Source: Pseudooceanicola nanhaiensis DSM 18065 (lineage in GTDB: Bacteria; Pseudomonadota; Alphaproteobacteria; Rhodobacterales; Rhodobacteraceae). From it: DNA of 64,000 nt. This document shows, in pieces, positions 25,310 through 34,796 of this stretch. The stretch lies in the NCBI RefSeq assembly GCF_000688295.1, contig NZ_JHZF01000013.1, positions 992,001 to 1,056,000 on the forward strand. Direction: 5' to 3'. The notes beneath the pieces were generated by a model that had not been told where the DNA came from, ran no database searches, and worked only from the letters and a program-made list of their open reading frames with translations. The position numbers and the translations under genes were made by a program. Position 1 is the first letter of the stretch. Every line of letters starts with the position of its first letter.

Positions 25310-26326
25310 TCAGCGCCAGCCGAGGGCCGGGGCCACGTGGGTCAGGATGCTCTCGATGACATGGGCGTTGTAGTCCACGCCCAGCATGTTCGGCACCGTC
25401 AGAAGCAGCGTGTCCGCCTCGGCGATCCCCTCGTCCTTCTTCAGCTCCTCGATCAGCCGGTCCGGCTCGTCCGCGTAGCCGCGCCCGAAGATCGAACGCT
25501 GCTGTTCGATGAAGCCGACCTGGTCCCGTTCCTTGCCGCGGCCGAAATACATCCGGTCCGTGTCGTTCATCAGCGCAAAGATCGACCGGCTGACCGAGAC
25601 GCGCGGCGTCCGCTCGTGCCCCATCTCGGCCCACCTGGCCCGGTAGGCGCGGATCTGCTTGGCCTGCTGGATGTGGAACGGCTCGCCCGTCTCGTCGTCC
25701 TTGAGCGTCGAGCTCTGCAGGTTCATCCCCATTTCGGCGGCCCATTCCGCCGTCGCGTTCGACCCGGCGCCCCACCAGATGCGGTCCTTCAGCCCCGGCG
25801 CGTGCGGCTCCAGCCGCAAAAGGCCCGGCGGGTTCGGGAACATCGGGTTCGGATTCGGCGCGGCGAAACCCTTGCCCTCGAGCTGCTGCAGGAAGATCGC
25901 GGCGTGACGGCGGGCCATGTCGGCGGGGCTTTCGCCTTCGGCGGGCGCGTAGCCGAAATGCTTCCAGCCATCGACGACCTGCTCGGGCGAGCCGCGGCTG
26001 ATGCCGAGTTGCAGGCGCCCCCCTGCGATCAGGTCGGCGGCGCCCGCGTCCTCGACCATGTACATCGGGTTCTCGTAGCGCATGTCGATCACGCCGGTCC
26101 CGATCTCGATCTTCGAGGTCCGCGCGCCGACGGCGGCCAGCAGCGGGAAGGGCGAGGCGAGCTGCCGCGCGTAATGGTGGACACGGTAATAGGCCCCGTC
26201 GAGGCCGAGCTCCTCGGCCGCCACGGCCAGGTCTATGGATTGCAGCAGCACGTCCGAGGCGCTCCTGACCTGCGAACCGCGTTCGGGCGACCAGTGGCCG
26301 AAGGACAGAAAGCCGAGAGACTTCAT
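25310..26326 (-). CDS. LLM class flavin-dependent oxidoreductase
   Basis: 338 residues beginning MKSLGFLSFGHWSPE. The luciferase-like TIM-barrel text is clear: LGLDGAYYRVHHYARQLASPFPLL, then EIGTGVIDMRYENPMYMVEDAGAADLI and LGISRGSPEQV. These are FMN-type, not F420-type, LLM features. Substrate unknown. Stand-alone gene; its 5' region holds nothing specific I can name. Converges on cycM across the terminator. Confidence 0.9.
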   Translation of the reverse strand: MKSLGFLSFGHWSPERGSQVRSASDVLLQSIDLAVAAEELGLDGAYYRVHHYARQLASPFPLLAAVGARTSKIEIGTGVIDMRYENPMYMVEDAGAADLIAGGRLQLGISRGSPEQVVDGWKHFGYAPAEGESPADMARRHAAIFLQQLEGKGFAAPNPNPMFPNPPGLLRLEPHAPGLKDRIWWGAGSNATAEWAAEMGMNLQSSTLKDDETGEPFHIQQAKQIRAYRARWAEMGHERTPRVSVSRSIFALMNDTDRMYFGRGKERDQVGFIEQQRSIFGRGYADEPDRLIEELKKDEGIAEADTLLLTVPNMLGVDYNAHVIESILTHVAPALGWR

Positions 26327-26578
26327 CGGGGACTCCAGTTCTTTGCGCGCGTCATGCGCCTTTCCGCGGTATCTAGGGATCGCGGCCCCCGCGCGGCAAG
26401 CGGGCGGGCGGTGCCCCGGGGCACAGTGGCTGTGCGGCGCCGCGGTTCCCCCTGCGTCGCCCCGCCAATCACGCCCCTCTCACGCAATCTCAACTTGAAC
26501 GTGGCAGAGGGGCTCCTTTAGCTTATCTGCCAAGGGACAGGGCGGCTCACGCCCGTGCCCCCCCAACCGGAGGACCAT

Positions 26579-28507
26579 ATGCAGCCGAAGCCGTCCCGCG
26601 CCCGCAGCGCCACCAAAGCCCGCCCCCTGCCCTGGCGCGATCTCGCGCTGGCCGTGGGTGTCGCCGGGGCCCTGATCCTGGGCAGCCAGGTCCGCGCGCA
26701 GGAGGGGGAGGGGGACATCATCAAGTCCCACGGCTACAACTACTTCGGCGAGCTGAAGTATCCGGCCGATTACAGCCATTTCGACTACGTGAACCCGGAC
26801 GCGCCGAAGGGCGGCGAGATCGCCATCGCCGCGCAGGGCACCTTCGACAGCCTCAACCCCTACACCCGCAAGGGCCGGGCGGCGGCGCTCTCCTCGGTGA
26901 TGTACGAAAGCCTGATGGACGAGAGCGCGCCGGCGGACGAATACGGCTCGCAATATTGCCTGCTGTGCGAGAGCCTCGAATACGACGAGGGCAAGACCTA
27001 CGTCATCTTCCACATGCGCAAGGACGCCAAATTCTCGGACGGCACGCCCGTCACGGCGCATGACATCGTCTTCACGCACAACCTCTTCCTCGAACAGGGG
27101 CTGCCCTCCTACGCCATCGCGGTGAAGAAGCGGATCACCGGGGCCGAGGCGCTGGACGATTACACCGTGCGCTTCGACTTCGCCGACGAGATCTCGCGCC
27201 GCTCGCTGATCGACCAGGTGGGGTCCGTCCCCGCCTTCTCGAAGAAATGGTTCGAGGAGACGGGCGCGCGGCTCGACGAGCCGCGGCTGGAAACCTCGCC
27301 GGGCTCGGGCCCCTACATGATCGAGGATTTCGAGGTCAATCGCCGCATCGTCTACAAGCGGAACCCGGACTATTGGGGCGAAGAGCTGCCTGTGAACGTC
27401 GGGCGGCACAACTTCGACCGCATCCGGATCGAGTATTTCGCGGACGAGACCGCCGCCTTCGAGGCGTTCAAGGCGGGCGAATACACCTTCCGCGAGGAAG
27501 GGAACTCCAAGCTCTGGGCCACCTCCTACGACTTCCCCGCCGCGCAGCGCGGGCAGGTGGTCAAGGAAGAGATCCCCGATGGCGCGCCGCCGTCGAACTC
27601 GGGCTTCGTCTTCAACCTGGCCCGCGAACCGCTGAAGGACCGCAAGGTGCGCGAGGCGCTGGCGCTGGCCTACAATTTCGAATGGACCAACGAGAGCCTG
27701 CAATACGGCCTCTTCAGCCAGCGCAACTCCTTCATCCAGGACACCCCGCTGGAGGCCAAGGGAACGCCGTCGCCCGAGGAGGTCGCCTTCATGGAAGCGC
27801 TGCCGGTCGAGGTGCCCGAAGAGGTGATGTCGGGCGAGGTGCGGATGGCGCACAGCTCGAACTCGGACAAGCTGAACGACCGGCGCAACCTGCGCACCGC
27901 GATGAAGCTGCTGGACGAGGCCGGCTGGACGGTCGGCAGCGACGGTCTGCGCCGCAACGCGGCCGGCGAGGTGCTGAAGATCGAGATCCCCGTGAACTCG
28001 GCCGGCGCGGCCGTGCTCGAGGCGGTGATCGGCTCCTTCGTGCAGAACCTCCAGCTCATGGGGGTCGACGCGAAGATGGAGAAGGTCGATCCCTCGCAAT
28101 ACACCAACCGCCGTCGCGACCGTGACTACGACATCATCTTCGATGCCTACCGGGTCTTCCTTGGCGTCGGCACGGGGCTGAACCAGGTCTTCGGCTCGTC
28201 CGAGGCCGAATTCAGCCTCTTCAACCCCGCGGGCCTCGCCTCGCCGCTGGTCGACGCGATCATCGAGGCGGCGCTGCAGACCGGCTCCCAGGCCGAGCAG
28301 GACACCGCGCTGCGGGTGCTCGACCGGGCGTTGCGCTACGAATTCTTCATCGTGCCGGCGTATTACAAGGCCGATCACTGGGTCGCCTACTGGGATGTCT
28401 ACGGCCACCCCGAGACGATCCCGCCCTACGACCTCGGCTACCTCGATTTCTGGTGGTACGACGCCGAGAAGGGCGAGCAGATGCGGGCGTCGGGCGCGCT
28501 GAGGTAA
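26579..28507 (+). CDS. yejA: YejA: solute-binding protein of peptide ABC importer
   Basis: 642 residues from ATG 26579 with GGAGG 8 bases upstream. A signal peptide with core DLALAVGVAGALILGSQVRAQ at about residues 20-42 (shown in parts: DLALAVGVAG, GSQVRAQ) exports it to the periplasm. The mature part matches the SBP-5 family: NPDAPKGGEIAIAAQGTFDS, then KFSDGTPVTAHDIVF. In E. coli YejABEF imports microcin C-like peptides and helps resist antimicrobial peptides. First gene of a four-gene operon; yejB starts 9 bases after its stop. Confidence 0.93.
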   Translation: MQPKPSRARSATKARPLPWRDLALAVGVAGALILGSQVRAQEGEGDIIKSHGYNYFGELKYPADYSHFDYVNPDAPKGGEIAIAAQGTFDSLNPYTRKGRAAALSSVMYESLMDESAPADEYGSQYCLLCESLEYDEGKTYVIFHMRKDAKFSDGTPVTAHDIVFTHNLFLEQGLPSYAIAVKKRITGAEALDDYTVRFDFADEISRRSLIDQVGSVPAFSKKWFEETGARLDEPRLETSPGSGPYMIEDFEVNRRIVYKRNPDYWGEELPVNVGRHNFDRIRIEYFADETAAFEAFKAGEYTFREEGNSKLWATSYDFPAAQRGQVVKEEIPDGAPPSNSGFVFNLAREPLKDRKVREALALAYNFEWTNESLQYGLFSQRNSFIQDTPLEAKGTPSPEEVAFMEALPVEVPEEVMSGEVRMAHSSNSDKLNDRRNLRTAMKLLDEAGWTVGSDGLRRNAAGEVLKIEIPVNSAGAAVLEAVIGSFVQNLQLMGVDAKMEKVDPSQYTNRRRDRDYDIIFDAYRVFLGVGTGLNQVFGSSEAEFSLFNPAGLASPLVDAIIEAALQTGSQAEQDTALRVLDRALRYEFFIVPAYYKADHWVAYWDVYGHPETIPPYDLGYLDFWWYDAEKGEQMRASGALR

Positions 28508-28516
28508 GCCCGGACC

Positions 28517-29623
28517 ATGGGAGCATACATTCTCCGCAGGTTGCTGCTGGTGATCCCGACCCTGTTCGGGATCATGGTCATCAACTTCACCCTCACGCAG
28601 TTCGTCCCCGGCGGCCCGATCGAGCAGATCATCGCGCAGGTCCAGGGCGAGGGCGACGTGTTCCAGGGCATCTCGGGCTCGGGCAACGACGCCGGGGCCA
28701 TCGGCCCGGGCGAGGGCATCGGCGCGCTCGGGTCGGACAGCAAATACGAGGGCGCGCGGGGTCTGCCGCCCGAGTTCATCGAACAGCTCGAGAAGGAATT
28801 CGGCTTCGACAAGCCGCCGCTCGAACGCTTCCTCAACATGATGTGGAACTACATGCGGCTCGACTTCGGCGAGAGCTACTTCTCGAAACAGGGCGTGATG
28901 GAGCTGGTGATCGACAAGCTTCCGGTCTCGATCTCGCTCGGCCTCTGGTCGACGCTGATCGCCTATCTCGTCTCGATTCCCCTCGGGATCCGCAAGGCGG
29001 TGCGCGACGGCACCCGCTTCGACACCTGGACGAGCGGGATCATCATCGCGGCCTACGCGATCCCGGGCTTCCTGTTCGCGATCCTGCTGCTCGTCCTCTT
29101 CGCGGGCGGCAGCTACTGGCAGATCTTCCCGCTGCGCGGCCTGACCTCGGACAATTGGGCCGAGCTGCCGTGGTACGGCAAGATCCTCGACTACTTCTGG
29201 CACATCACCCTGCCGGTGATCGCCACCACCATCGCCAGTTTCGCGACGCTGACGCTGCTGACGAAGAACTCCTTCCTCGACGAGATCAAGAAGCACTACG
29301 TCATCACCGCCCGCGCCAAGGGCCTGTCGGAGAGCCGGGTGCTCTACGGCCACGTCTTCCGCAACGCGATGCTGATCGTGATCGCGGGCTTCCCGGCGGT
29401 GTTCGTCTCTGTCTTCTTCGGCGCCTCCATCATCATCGAGACGCTGTTCTCGCTCGACGGTCTCGGCCGGCTCGGCTTCGAGGCCACGGTCGCGCGCGAC
29501 TACCCGGTGATCTTCGGGACGCTCTTCGTCTTCTCGCTGCTGGGCCTCGTCGTGGGGATCCTGTCGGACCTGATGTACGTCTTCGTCGATCCCCGTATCG
29601 ACTTCGAGAAGCGGGAGGGCTGA
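28517..29623 (+). CDS. yejB: YejB: ABC transporter permease
   Basis: 368 residues, six predicted membrane helices. Starts [19 protein letters not shown], the standard DppB/YejB opening, and carries the ABC coupling loop ([20 protein letters not shown]). The periplasmic loop after helix 1 is long (about residues 30-110) as in YejB. Pairs with YejE to form the channel. Gap to yejA is 9 bases, to yejE 4 bases, giving a tight operon. Confidence 0.94.
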   Translation: MGAYILRRLLLVIPTLFGIMVINFTLTQFVPGGPIEQIIAQVQGEGDVFQGISGSGNDAGAIGPGEGIGALGSDSKYEGARGLPPEFIEQLEKEFGFDKPPLERFLNMMWNYMRLDFGESYFSKQGVMELVIDKLPVSISLGLWSTLIAYLVSIPLGIRKAVRDGTRFDTWTSGIIIAAYAIPGFLFAILLLVLFAGGSYWQIFPLRGLTSDNWAELPWYGKILDYFWHITLPVIATTIASFATLTLLTKNSFLDEIKKHYVITARAKGLSESRVLYGHVFRNAMLIVIAGFPAVFVSVFFGASIIIETLFSLDGLGRLGFEATVARDYPVIFGTLFVFSLLGLVVGILSDLMYVFVDPRIDFEKREG

Positions 29624-29627
29624 TCCG

Positions 29628-30833
29628 ATGGCGCAGCCGCACACCCCGCTCACCGACGAGAAGCTCCAGCCCCAGCCGATGGGCTATGACGCGCCGCCGC
29701 CCGAGGCGCCCAAGCCCAAGCGGCAGCGCCTGTCGCCGCTGAACCAGCGCCGCTGGCGCAACTTCCGCCGCAACGGGCGGGCGTTCTGGTCGCTGATCGT
29801 CTTCTCGATCCTGTTCGGCCTGTCGCTGTTCGCCGAGTTCATCGCGAACGACAAGCCGATCCTGGTGAATTACCGCGGCGACTTCTACATGCCGATCTTC
29901 CGGTTCTACCCCGAGACGGCCTTCGGCGGCGATTTCCAGACCGAGGCGATCTATACCGACCCCGAGGTCCAGTGCCTGATCGCCACCGGCGGGCTCGACA
30001 CCTGTTTCGACGATCCCGAGGGGGTCATCGTCGACGCCGCGGCCGACGGGATCGTGGACGGTGAAGAGCTCGAGACCGGGTGGTCGATCTGGCCGATCAT
30101 CCCCTATTCCTTCAACACGCCCGTCGACCGCGCCGGGGCGGCGCCGCTGCCGCCCAACCGGCAGAACTGGCTGGGCACCGACGACCGCAAGCGCGACGTG
30201 CTGGCGCGGGTGATCTACGGCTTCCGCCTGTCGATCATGTTCACCATCATCGTGACGCTCTTCGCCTCGATCGTCGGCATTGTCGCAGGGGCTGTGCAGG
30301 GCTTCTTCGGCGGCTGGCTCGACCTGACGTTCCAGAGGGTCATCGAGATATGGCAGGGCATCCCGATGCTCTACATCATCATCATCCTCTTCGCGATCCT
30401 CGGCCGAAGTTTCTGGCTGCTGGTCTTCCTGATGATCCTGTTCGGCTGGCCCGCCCTTGTCGGCGTGGTCCGGGCCGAGTTCCTGCGGGCGCGGAACCTC
30501 GAATACGTGCGCGCGGCCCGGGCGCTCGGCGTGTCGAACTGGACGATCATGTTCCGCCACATGCTCCCGAACGCCATGGTCGCGACGCTGACCATGCTGC
30601 CCTTCATCGTGACCGGCACCATCGGCTCGCTCGCCACGCTCGACTTCCTCGGCTACGGGCTGCCGTCCTCGGCCCCGTCGCTGGGCGAGATGACCCTTCA
30701 GGCCAAGCAGAACCTGCAGGCGCCGTGGCTGGGCTTCACCGCCTTCTTCACCTTCGCGATCATGCTGTCCCTCCTCGTCTTCATCTTCGAGGGTGTGCGT
30801 GACGCCTTCGACCCGAGAAAGACCTTCCAATGA
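29628..30833 (+). CDS. yejE: YejE: ABC transporter permease
   Basis: 401 residues. A cytoplasmic Pro/Lys-rich N-terminus (about 45 residues) precedes the first helix (FWSLIVFSILFGLSLFAEF) and the large periplasmic domain with QCLIATGGLDTCFDDPEG, then the core permease with the EAA loop at LEYVRAARALGVSNWTIMFR. These are YejE features. The TGA stop overlaps the yejF ATG (ATGA). Two Cys in the periplasmic domain could pair. Confidence 0.94.
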   Translation: MAQPHTPLTDEKLQPQPMGYDAPPPEAPKPKRQRLSPLNQRRWRNFRRNGRAFWSLIVFSILFGLSLFAEFIANDKPILVNYRGDFYMPIFRFYPETAFGGDFQTEAIYTDPEVQCLIATGGLDTCFDDPEGVIVDAAADGIVDGEELETGWSIWPIIPYSFNTPVDRAGAAPLPPNRQNWLGTDDRKRDVLARVIYGFRLSIMFTIIVTLFASIVGIVAGAVQGFFGGWLDLTFQRVIEIWQGIPMLYIIIILFAILGRSFWLLVFLMILFGWPALVGVVRAEFLRARNLEYVRAARALGVSNWTIMFRHMLPNAMVATLTMLPFIVTGTIGSLATLDFLGYGLPSSAPSLGEMTLQAKQNLQAPWLGFTAFFTFAIMLSLLVFIFEGVRDAFDPRKTFQ

Positions 30834-32413
30834 GCCTGCTCGAGGTCAAGGACCTGCGCGTCGCCTTCCGGCAGGACGGGCAGCTGATCGAGGCGGTCCG
30901 TGGCGTCTCGTTCGACGTGAACAAGGGCGAGACGGTGGCCATCGTGGGGGAATCGGGCTCGGGCAAGTCCGTCTCGGCGCTCTCCACCGTGTCGCTTCTG
31001 GGCGACAACGCGGTGACGAGCGGGTCGGTCACCTTCGAGGGCAAGCAGATGGTCGGCGCCTCGGACGACCTGCTGAGAGAGGTGCGCGGCAACGACATCT
31101 CCTTCATCTTCCAGGAGCCGATGACCTCGCTCAACCCGCTGCACACGATCGAGAAGCAGATGGCGGAATCGCTGGCGCTCCACCAGGGGCTGTCCGGCGA
31201 CAAGGCACGCGAGCGGATCCTCTACCTTCTGGACCGCGTCGGGATCCGGGACGCCGAAAGCCGTCTGGGCGCCTATCCGCACCAGCTCTCCGGCGGGCAG
31301 CGGCAGCGGGTGATGATCGCTATGGCGCTGGCCAACAAGCCGCTGCTGCTGGTGGCGGACGAACCGACCACCGCGCTCGACGTGACGATCCAGGCGCAGA
31401 TCCTCGAACTCCTGGCCGAGCTGAAGGCGGACGAGGGGATGGGCCTGCTGTTCATCACCCACGACCTGTCGATCGTGCGGCGGATCGCGGACCGGGTCTT
31501 CGTCATGAAGAACGGCGAAGTGGTCGAGAGCGGGCCGACCGAGGCGCTGTTTGCGGACCCGCAGCACCCCTACACCCGGATGCTGCTGGCGGCCGAGGCC
31601 ACCGGTTCGCCGCTTCCGGTGCCGGAGGGCACCGAGGAGCTGGTCGCGACCGACAATCTGCGCGTCTGGTTCCCGATCCAGCGCGGGCTCTTCCGCAAGA
31701 CGGTCGGGCATGTGAAGGCGGTGAACGAGGCCTCGATCCACGTCCGCGCGGGCGAGACGCTGGGCATCGTGGGCGAAAGCGGTTCGGGAAAGACGACGCT
31801 GGCGCTGGCCGTCATGCGCCTGATCTCCTCCGAGGGGCGCATCACCTTCGACGGACAGGACGTGCGCGGCTGGTCCACGCAGGACCTGCGCCGGGCGCGG
31901 GCCGACATGCAGATCGTCTTCCAGGATCCGTTCGGCAGCCTTTCGCCCCGGATGACCGCCGAGCAGATCATCGCGGAGGGGCTGACCGTCCACAAGATCG
32001 CCAGCGACAGGCCGCGCCGCGAACTGGTGGCCGAGGTCATGGTCGAAGTCGGGCTCGACCCGGCCACCATGGACCGCTACCCGCATGAATTCTCGGGCGG
32101 GCAGCGCCAGCGGATCGCCATCGCGCGGGCGATGATCCTGCGGCCGAAGCTCGTGGTGCTGGACGAGCCGACCTCGGCGCTCGACATGACGGTGCAGGTG
32201 CAGATCGTGGAACTGCTGCGAAACCTGCAGCAGAAATACGGGCTGGCCTACCTCTTCATCTCGCATGACCTGAAGGTGGTGCGCGCGATGTCGCACCGGG
32301 TGATGGTGATGAAGCAGGGGGATATCGTGGAAAGCGGCTCGGCCGAGGCGATCTTCGACGCCCCGCGCGAGCCCTATACGCAGCAGCTTCTCGCCGCGGC
32401 GCTGGCCCGCTGA
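30830..32413 (+). CDS. yejF: YejF: duplicated ABC ATPase
   Basis: 527 residues with two full nucleotide-binding domains. Walker [11 protein letters not shown] near residue 41, ABC signature [12 protein letters not shown] near 158, Walker [15 protein letters not shown]; second half Walker [12 protein letters not shown] near 322, signature [12 protein letters not shown] and [13 protein letters not shown]. Both sites look catalytically intact. It energises YejBE. Last gene of the operon, followed by a hairpin. Confidence 0.95.
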   Translation: MSLLEVKDLRVAFRQDGQLIEAVRGVSFDVNKGETVAIVGESGSGKSVSALSTVSLLGDNAVTSGSVTFEGKQMVGASDDLLREVRGNDISFIFQEPMTSLNPLHTIEKQMAESLALHQGLSGDKARERILYLLDRVGIRDAESRLGAYPHQLSGGQRQRVMIAMALANKPLLLVADEPTTALDVTIQAQILELLAELKADEGMGLLFITHDLSIVRRIADRVFVMKNGEVVESGPTEALFADPQHPYTRMLLAAEATGSPLPVPEGTEELVATDNLRVWFPIQRGLFRKTVGHVKAVNEASIHVRAGETLGIVGESGSGKTTLALAVMRLISSEGRITFDGQDVRGWSTQDLRRARADMQIVFQDPFGSLSPRMTAEQIIAEGLTVHKIASDRPRRELVAEVMVEVGLDPATMDRYPHEFSGGQRQRIAIARAMILRPKLVVLDEPTSALDMTVQVQIVELLRNLQQKYGLAYLFISHDLKVVRAMSHRVMVMKQGDIVESGSAEAIFDAPREPYTQQLLAAALAR

Positions 32414-32432
32414 ACCGGCGCCGGATCGGCAA

Positions 32433-32458
32433 ACGGCGCCGCTCGGAAGCGGCGCCGT
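32433..32458. terminator. hairpin between yejF and PRC-barrel gene
   Basis: ACGGCGCCGC and GCGGCGCCGT pair perfectly (10 bp, loop TCGGAA), between convergent genes. Confidence 0.6.
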
Positions 32459-32482
32459 CCGACTGAACCCGGGGAGGTCGGG

Positions 32483-33241
32483 TCAGTTGAGCTGGGTCGT
32501 ACCCGAGCCCATGCCGGTGCCCGTGGAGGTGCCCATGCCGGTCCCGGTGTCCATCGCGGGTGCGGGCGGCTGCTCCTGGTCACGGAAGGCGTATTCCGGC
32601 GCCGCCTCGGCTTCTTCCCGCGTCAGGTTCGAGGTCAGGGTATTGGCGTCGTTGTCGATCGTGATCTGATCCCAGTCCACGGCGATCTGCTTGGAGCCGA
32701 TGCCGAGGAACCCGCCGACGGACAGGATGGCGGCCGTCAACTCGCCCGTCTCGCCGTCGAAGATCACGTCGTTCACGTCGCCGATGGTCTCACCGTCCGG
32801 CGACACGACCGTCGCGCCGTTGATCCAGTCAAGCCGCAGTTCGTTCTGCGACTGTTCCCGGACCACACCTTCGGCAGAGGCGACCTCCTCGGTGCCTTCT
32901 TCGTCCATGGCTTCGCCCGCGGCGGCGGTGTCGGTGGTCATCTCCTCCGTTGCCGTGTCGCTCTCGGCGGTGTCGGTCGCGGTCATGTCGCCCGTCGCCG
33001 CGTCGTCCGTGGCTGCCGTCTCGGTGTCGGCATCCGGGTTCAGATCGTCCGAGGACTCGTCCGACGCTGCGGTGTCGGTGCTCTCCATCTGGTCGGTGGA
33101 GGTGGCGTCTTCGCTGGCCGCCGGAGCGGTTTGCTGCAGGGTCGGATCAGCGCTCGTGTCGGTCTGCGGCGCATCCTGTGCGAGGACGCCGCCTGCGGCG
33201 AGAGAGCAGATGATGGTGGTACTTGCGAGCAGATTACGCAT
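32483..33241 (-). CDS. secreted PRC-barrel protein with acidic low-complexity linker
   Basis: 252 residues. Signal peptide at residues 1-21 (LLASTTIICSLAAGGVLAQ). Residues about 22-120 are almost only Thr, Ala, Asp, Glu and Ser, a disordered acidic linker. The PRC barrel follows at about 130-205 (GATVVSPDGETIGDVNDVIFD, given in parts: VSPDGETIGDV, FDGETGELTAAILSVGGFLG). A Met/Gly/Thr tail ends it. PRC barrels bind protein or RNA partners; here the location is periplasmic. AAGGAGAAA is the ribosome site. It follows the trypsin-like gene on the same strand but after a 444-base gap, so it is likely its own unit. Confidence 0.85.
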   Translation of the reverse strand: MRNLLASTTIICSLAAGGVLAQDAPQTDTSADPTLQQTAPAASEDATSTDQMESTDTAASDESSDDLNPDADTETAATDDAATGDMTATDTAESDTATEEMTTDTAAAGEAMDEEGTEEVASAEGVVREQSQNELRLDWINGATVVSPDGETIGDVNDVIFDGETGELTAAILSVGGFLGIGSKQIAVDWDQITIDNDANTLTSNLTREEAEAAPEYAFRDQEQPPAPAMDTGTGMGTSTGTGMGSGTTQLN

Positions 33242-33685
33242 GACATTTTCTCCTTTTCAACGAGCCGGGGGCGGCCCGTTCCGGTGATGTTGACGGGAGG
33301 GCAACGGCGCCGGGGGGCGGCAGTTCCGGCCGGCTGGCGCCGATCGGCGGCAGGCCGCGCGAATCCGCCGCCGTCGGCAAGGGCTGGCTCATTGCATTCT
33401 GATTTCGTTGACCTATTCCGCCTCGGAGGGACGCGCCTGCGCGTCTTCCCGGCCGATGGTCGATGCCCATCCGGCGCGATTGCGAAGGTCGATGGCGCCC
33501 GGGGCGGGCGAGGGCGAGGTTGTCCCGAAGCCGCTGGACCATGCCGTCGGCCGTCAGCTCCGGCGCGCGGACCCCGGGGGCGGTCTCCTGCCTGGGGCCG
33601 CCGCCCGGACAGGAGCGCCGCGCTCAGGCACCGCGCGGCAAGGGTGCGACGGGGCCGGAGGGCCCCGCCGGGTGACGGAGGCCCG
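33242..33685. other. 444-base gap between PRC-barrel and trypsin-like genes
   Basis: No convincing gene. GC-rich, with a 7-bp hairpin at 33650-33667 just after the protease stop. It should also hold the leftward promoter of the PRC-barrel gene, but I cannot name one. Confidence 0.5.
33650..33667 (-). terminator. hairpin after trypsin-like gene
   Basis: CGGGGCC and GGCCCCG pair around GGAG, 19 bases past the protease stop at 33686; no T-tract. Confidence 0.4.
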
Positions 33686-34750
33686 TCAGTTCCGGGCGAT
33701 CACCTGCTCCATCCACGGCACGAAGTTCGAGACTTTCGTGTAGGCCGAGAACAGCGCCGTCTCGACGCAGGTCATCGTCTGGCTGTCCGCGAAGCCCCAG
33801 GACACGACGCCCGCCTGGATGTAGGAGCCGTCCGCCAGCGGCACGACCAGCGGGCCGCCCGAGTCGCCCTGGCACGAGGTCTTGCCGCCCTCGTAGGTGC
33901 CCGAACACAGCATGTTGTCGGTCAGCGGCGCCTTGGCGCGCGAGATCAGCGCGGTCCATGCGGCCTGCGCGTCATCGCCCTTCACGTCGAGGATCTCGAG
34001 CGCCGCGATGAACGGATCGGCCGCGGCCTGGGCGCGGGCGTCCATGATGGCGCCGTTGCACTGGTCGCGGCCGAGGATCTGGATCTCGGCCTGGTACATG
34101 TCCGCGGGGTGCCGGCCGCCGTTGATCAGGCCCCAGCCGGTCACCACGGTCGGCACGCCGGTCACGTCGATCTGTTCGCCGAAGGTCCGGTCGGGCACGG
34201 TGATCGTCCTGTAGGGGACGTTCGGTTTCCGGGCGAGCTTGATCAGGGCGATGTCGCTGTCGAAGCCGTCGGGATTGTAGTTCTGGTTGCGGAAGATCCC
34301 TGCGACCGGAACCATGTCGCCCATGCCGGGCGCGATCCTGTTGGTGCCGACGAGGATGTTGATCTGCTCGGGCTGCAGGTCGAAATAGCCCTGCTGGTCC
34401 TGCATGTAGACGCAATGCGCCGCGGTCAGGACCCATTGGTCGAGGATCAGAGAGCCGCCGCAGAAATGGTTGTCGGGGCTGACCGGACGCCCGGCGATCA
34501 TCAGGCCGACCTGCCAGGGCCATGCGCCGTTCCGCGCGACCTGGCCGCCGATCACCTTGGAGCCCGAGGCCTCGGCCTCCTTGCGCGCGGTCTCGGCCTG
34601 CTCGGCCATCCTGCCGCTTTCGGCGAAGGCGAAGGGAGAGGAGACCTGCGGGTCCGTCTCGGGCTTCACGTCAAGGTTTTGGGACAATGCGGCGGTGGCC
34701 ATCGCCATGGCGGCGACGGTGGGCAAGGCCAGTCTCTTCAGAAAAGTCAT
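33686..34750 (-). CDS. secreted trypsin-like serine protease
   Basis: 354 residues. Signal peptide at 1-22 (LALPTVAAMAMATAALSQ). S1A triad intact: His in WVLTAAHCVYM, Asp in FDSDIALIKLAR, Ser in CQGDSGGPLVVP. Against bovine trypsin the stretch EGGKDSCQGDSGGP aligns exactly with EGGKTSCQGDSGGP, so the S1 pocket Asp189 is Thr: Arg/Lys specificity is not expected. An insert of about 35 residues (ARAQAAADPFIAALEILDVK region) precedes the pocket. The start follows 46 bases after the caspase gene on the same strand, so both are probably one message. Periplasmic or secreted. Role in the island unknown. Confidence 0.92.
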   Translation of the reverse strand: MTFLKRLALPTVAAMAMATAALSQNLDVKPETDPQVSSPFAFAESGRMAEQAETARKEAEASGSKVIGGQVARNGAWPWQVGLMIAGRPVSPDNHFCGGSLILDQWVLTAAHCVYMQDQQGYFDLQPEQINILVGTNRIAPGMGDMVPVAGIFRNQNYNPDGFDSDIALIKLARKPNVPYRTITVPDRTFGEQIDVTGVPTVVTGWGLINGGRHPADMYQAEIQILGRDQCNGAIMDARAQAAADPFIAALEILDVKGDDAQAAWTALISRAKAPLTDNMLCSGTYEGGKTSCQGDSGGPLVVPLADGSYIQAGVVSWGFADSQTMTCVETALFSAYTKVSNFVPWMEQVIARN

Positions 34751-34796
34751 TTGGGTCTATCTCTCTCTCGCGCTTCGCTGGTGAGGTGGTGGGTGG

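Noticed and set aside
33234-33389. Leftward frame starting MSQPLPTAADSRGLPPIG, overlapping the PRC-barrel start
   Set aside because: No ribosome site, Pro/Arg-rich text without known similarity, and the overlap disrupts the better-supported start at 33241.
33408-33743. Rightward 111-codon frame between PRC-barrel and trypsin-like genes
   Set aside because: Runs into the trypsin-like gene on the opposite strand and has low-complexity content; no ribosome site.
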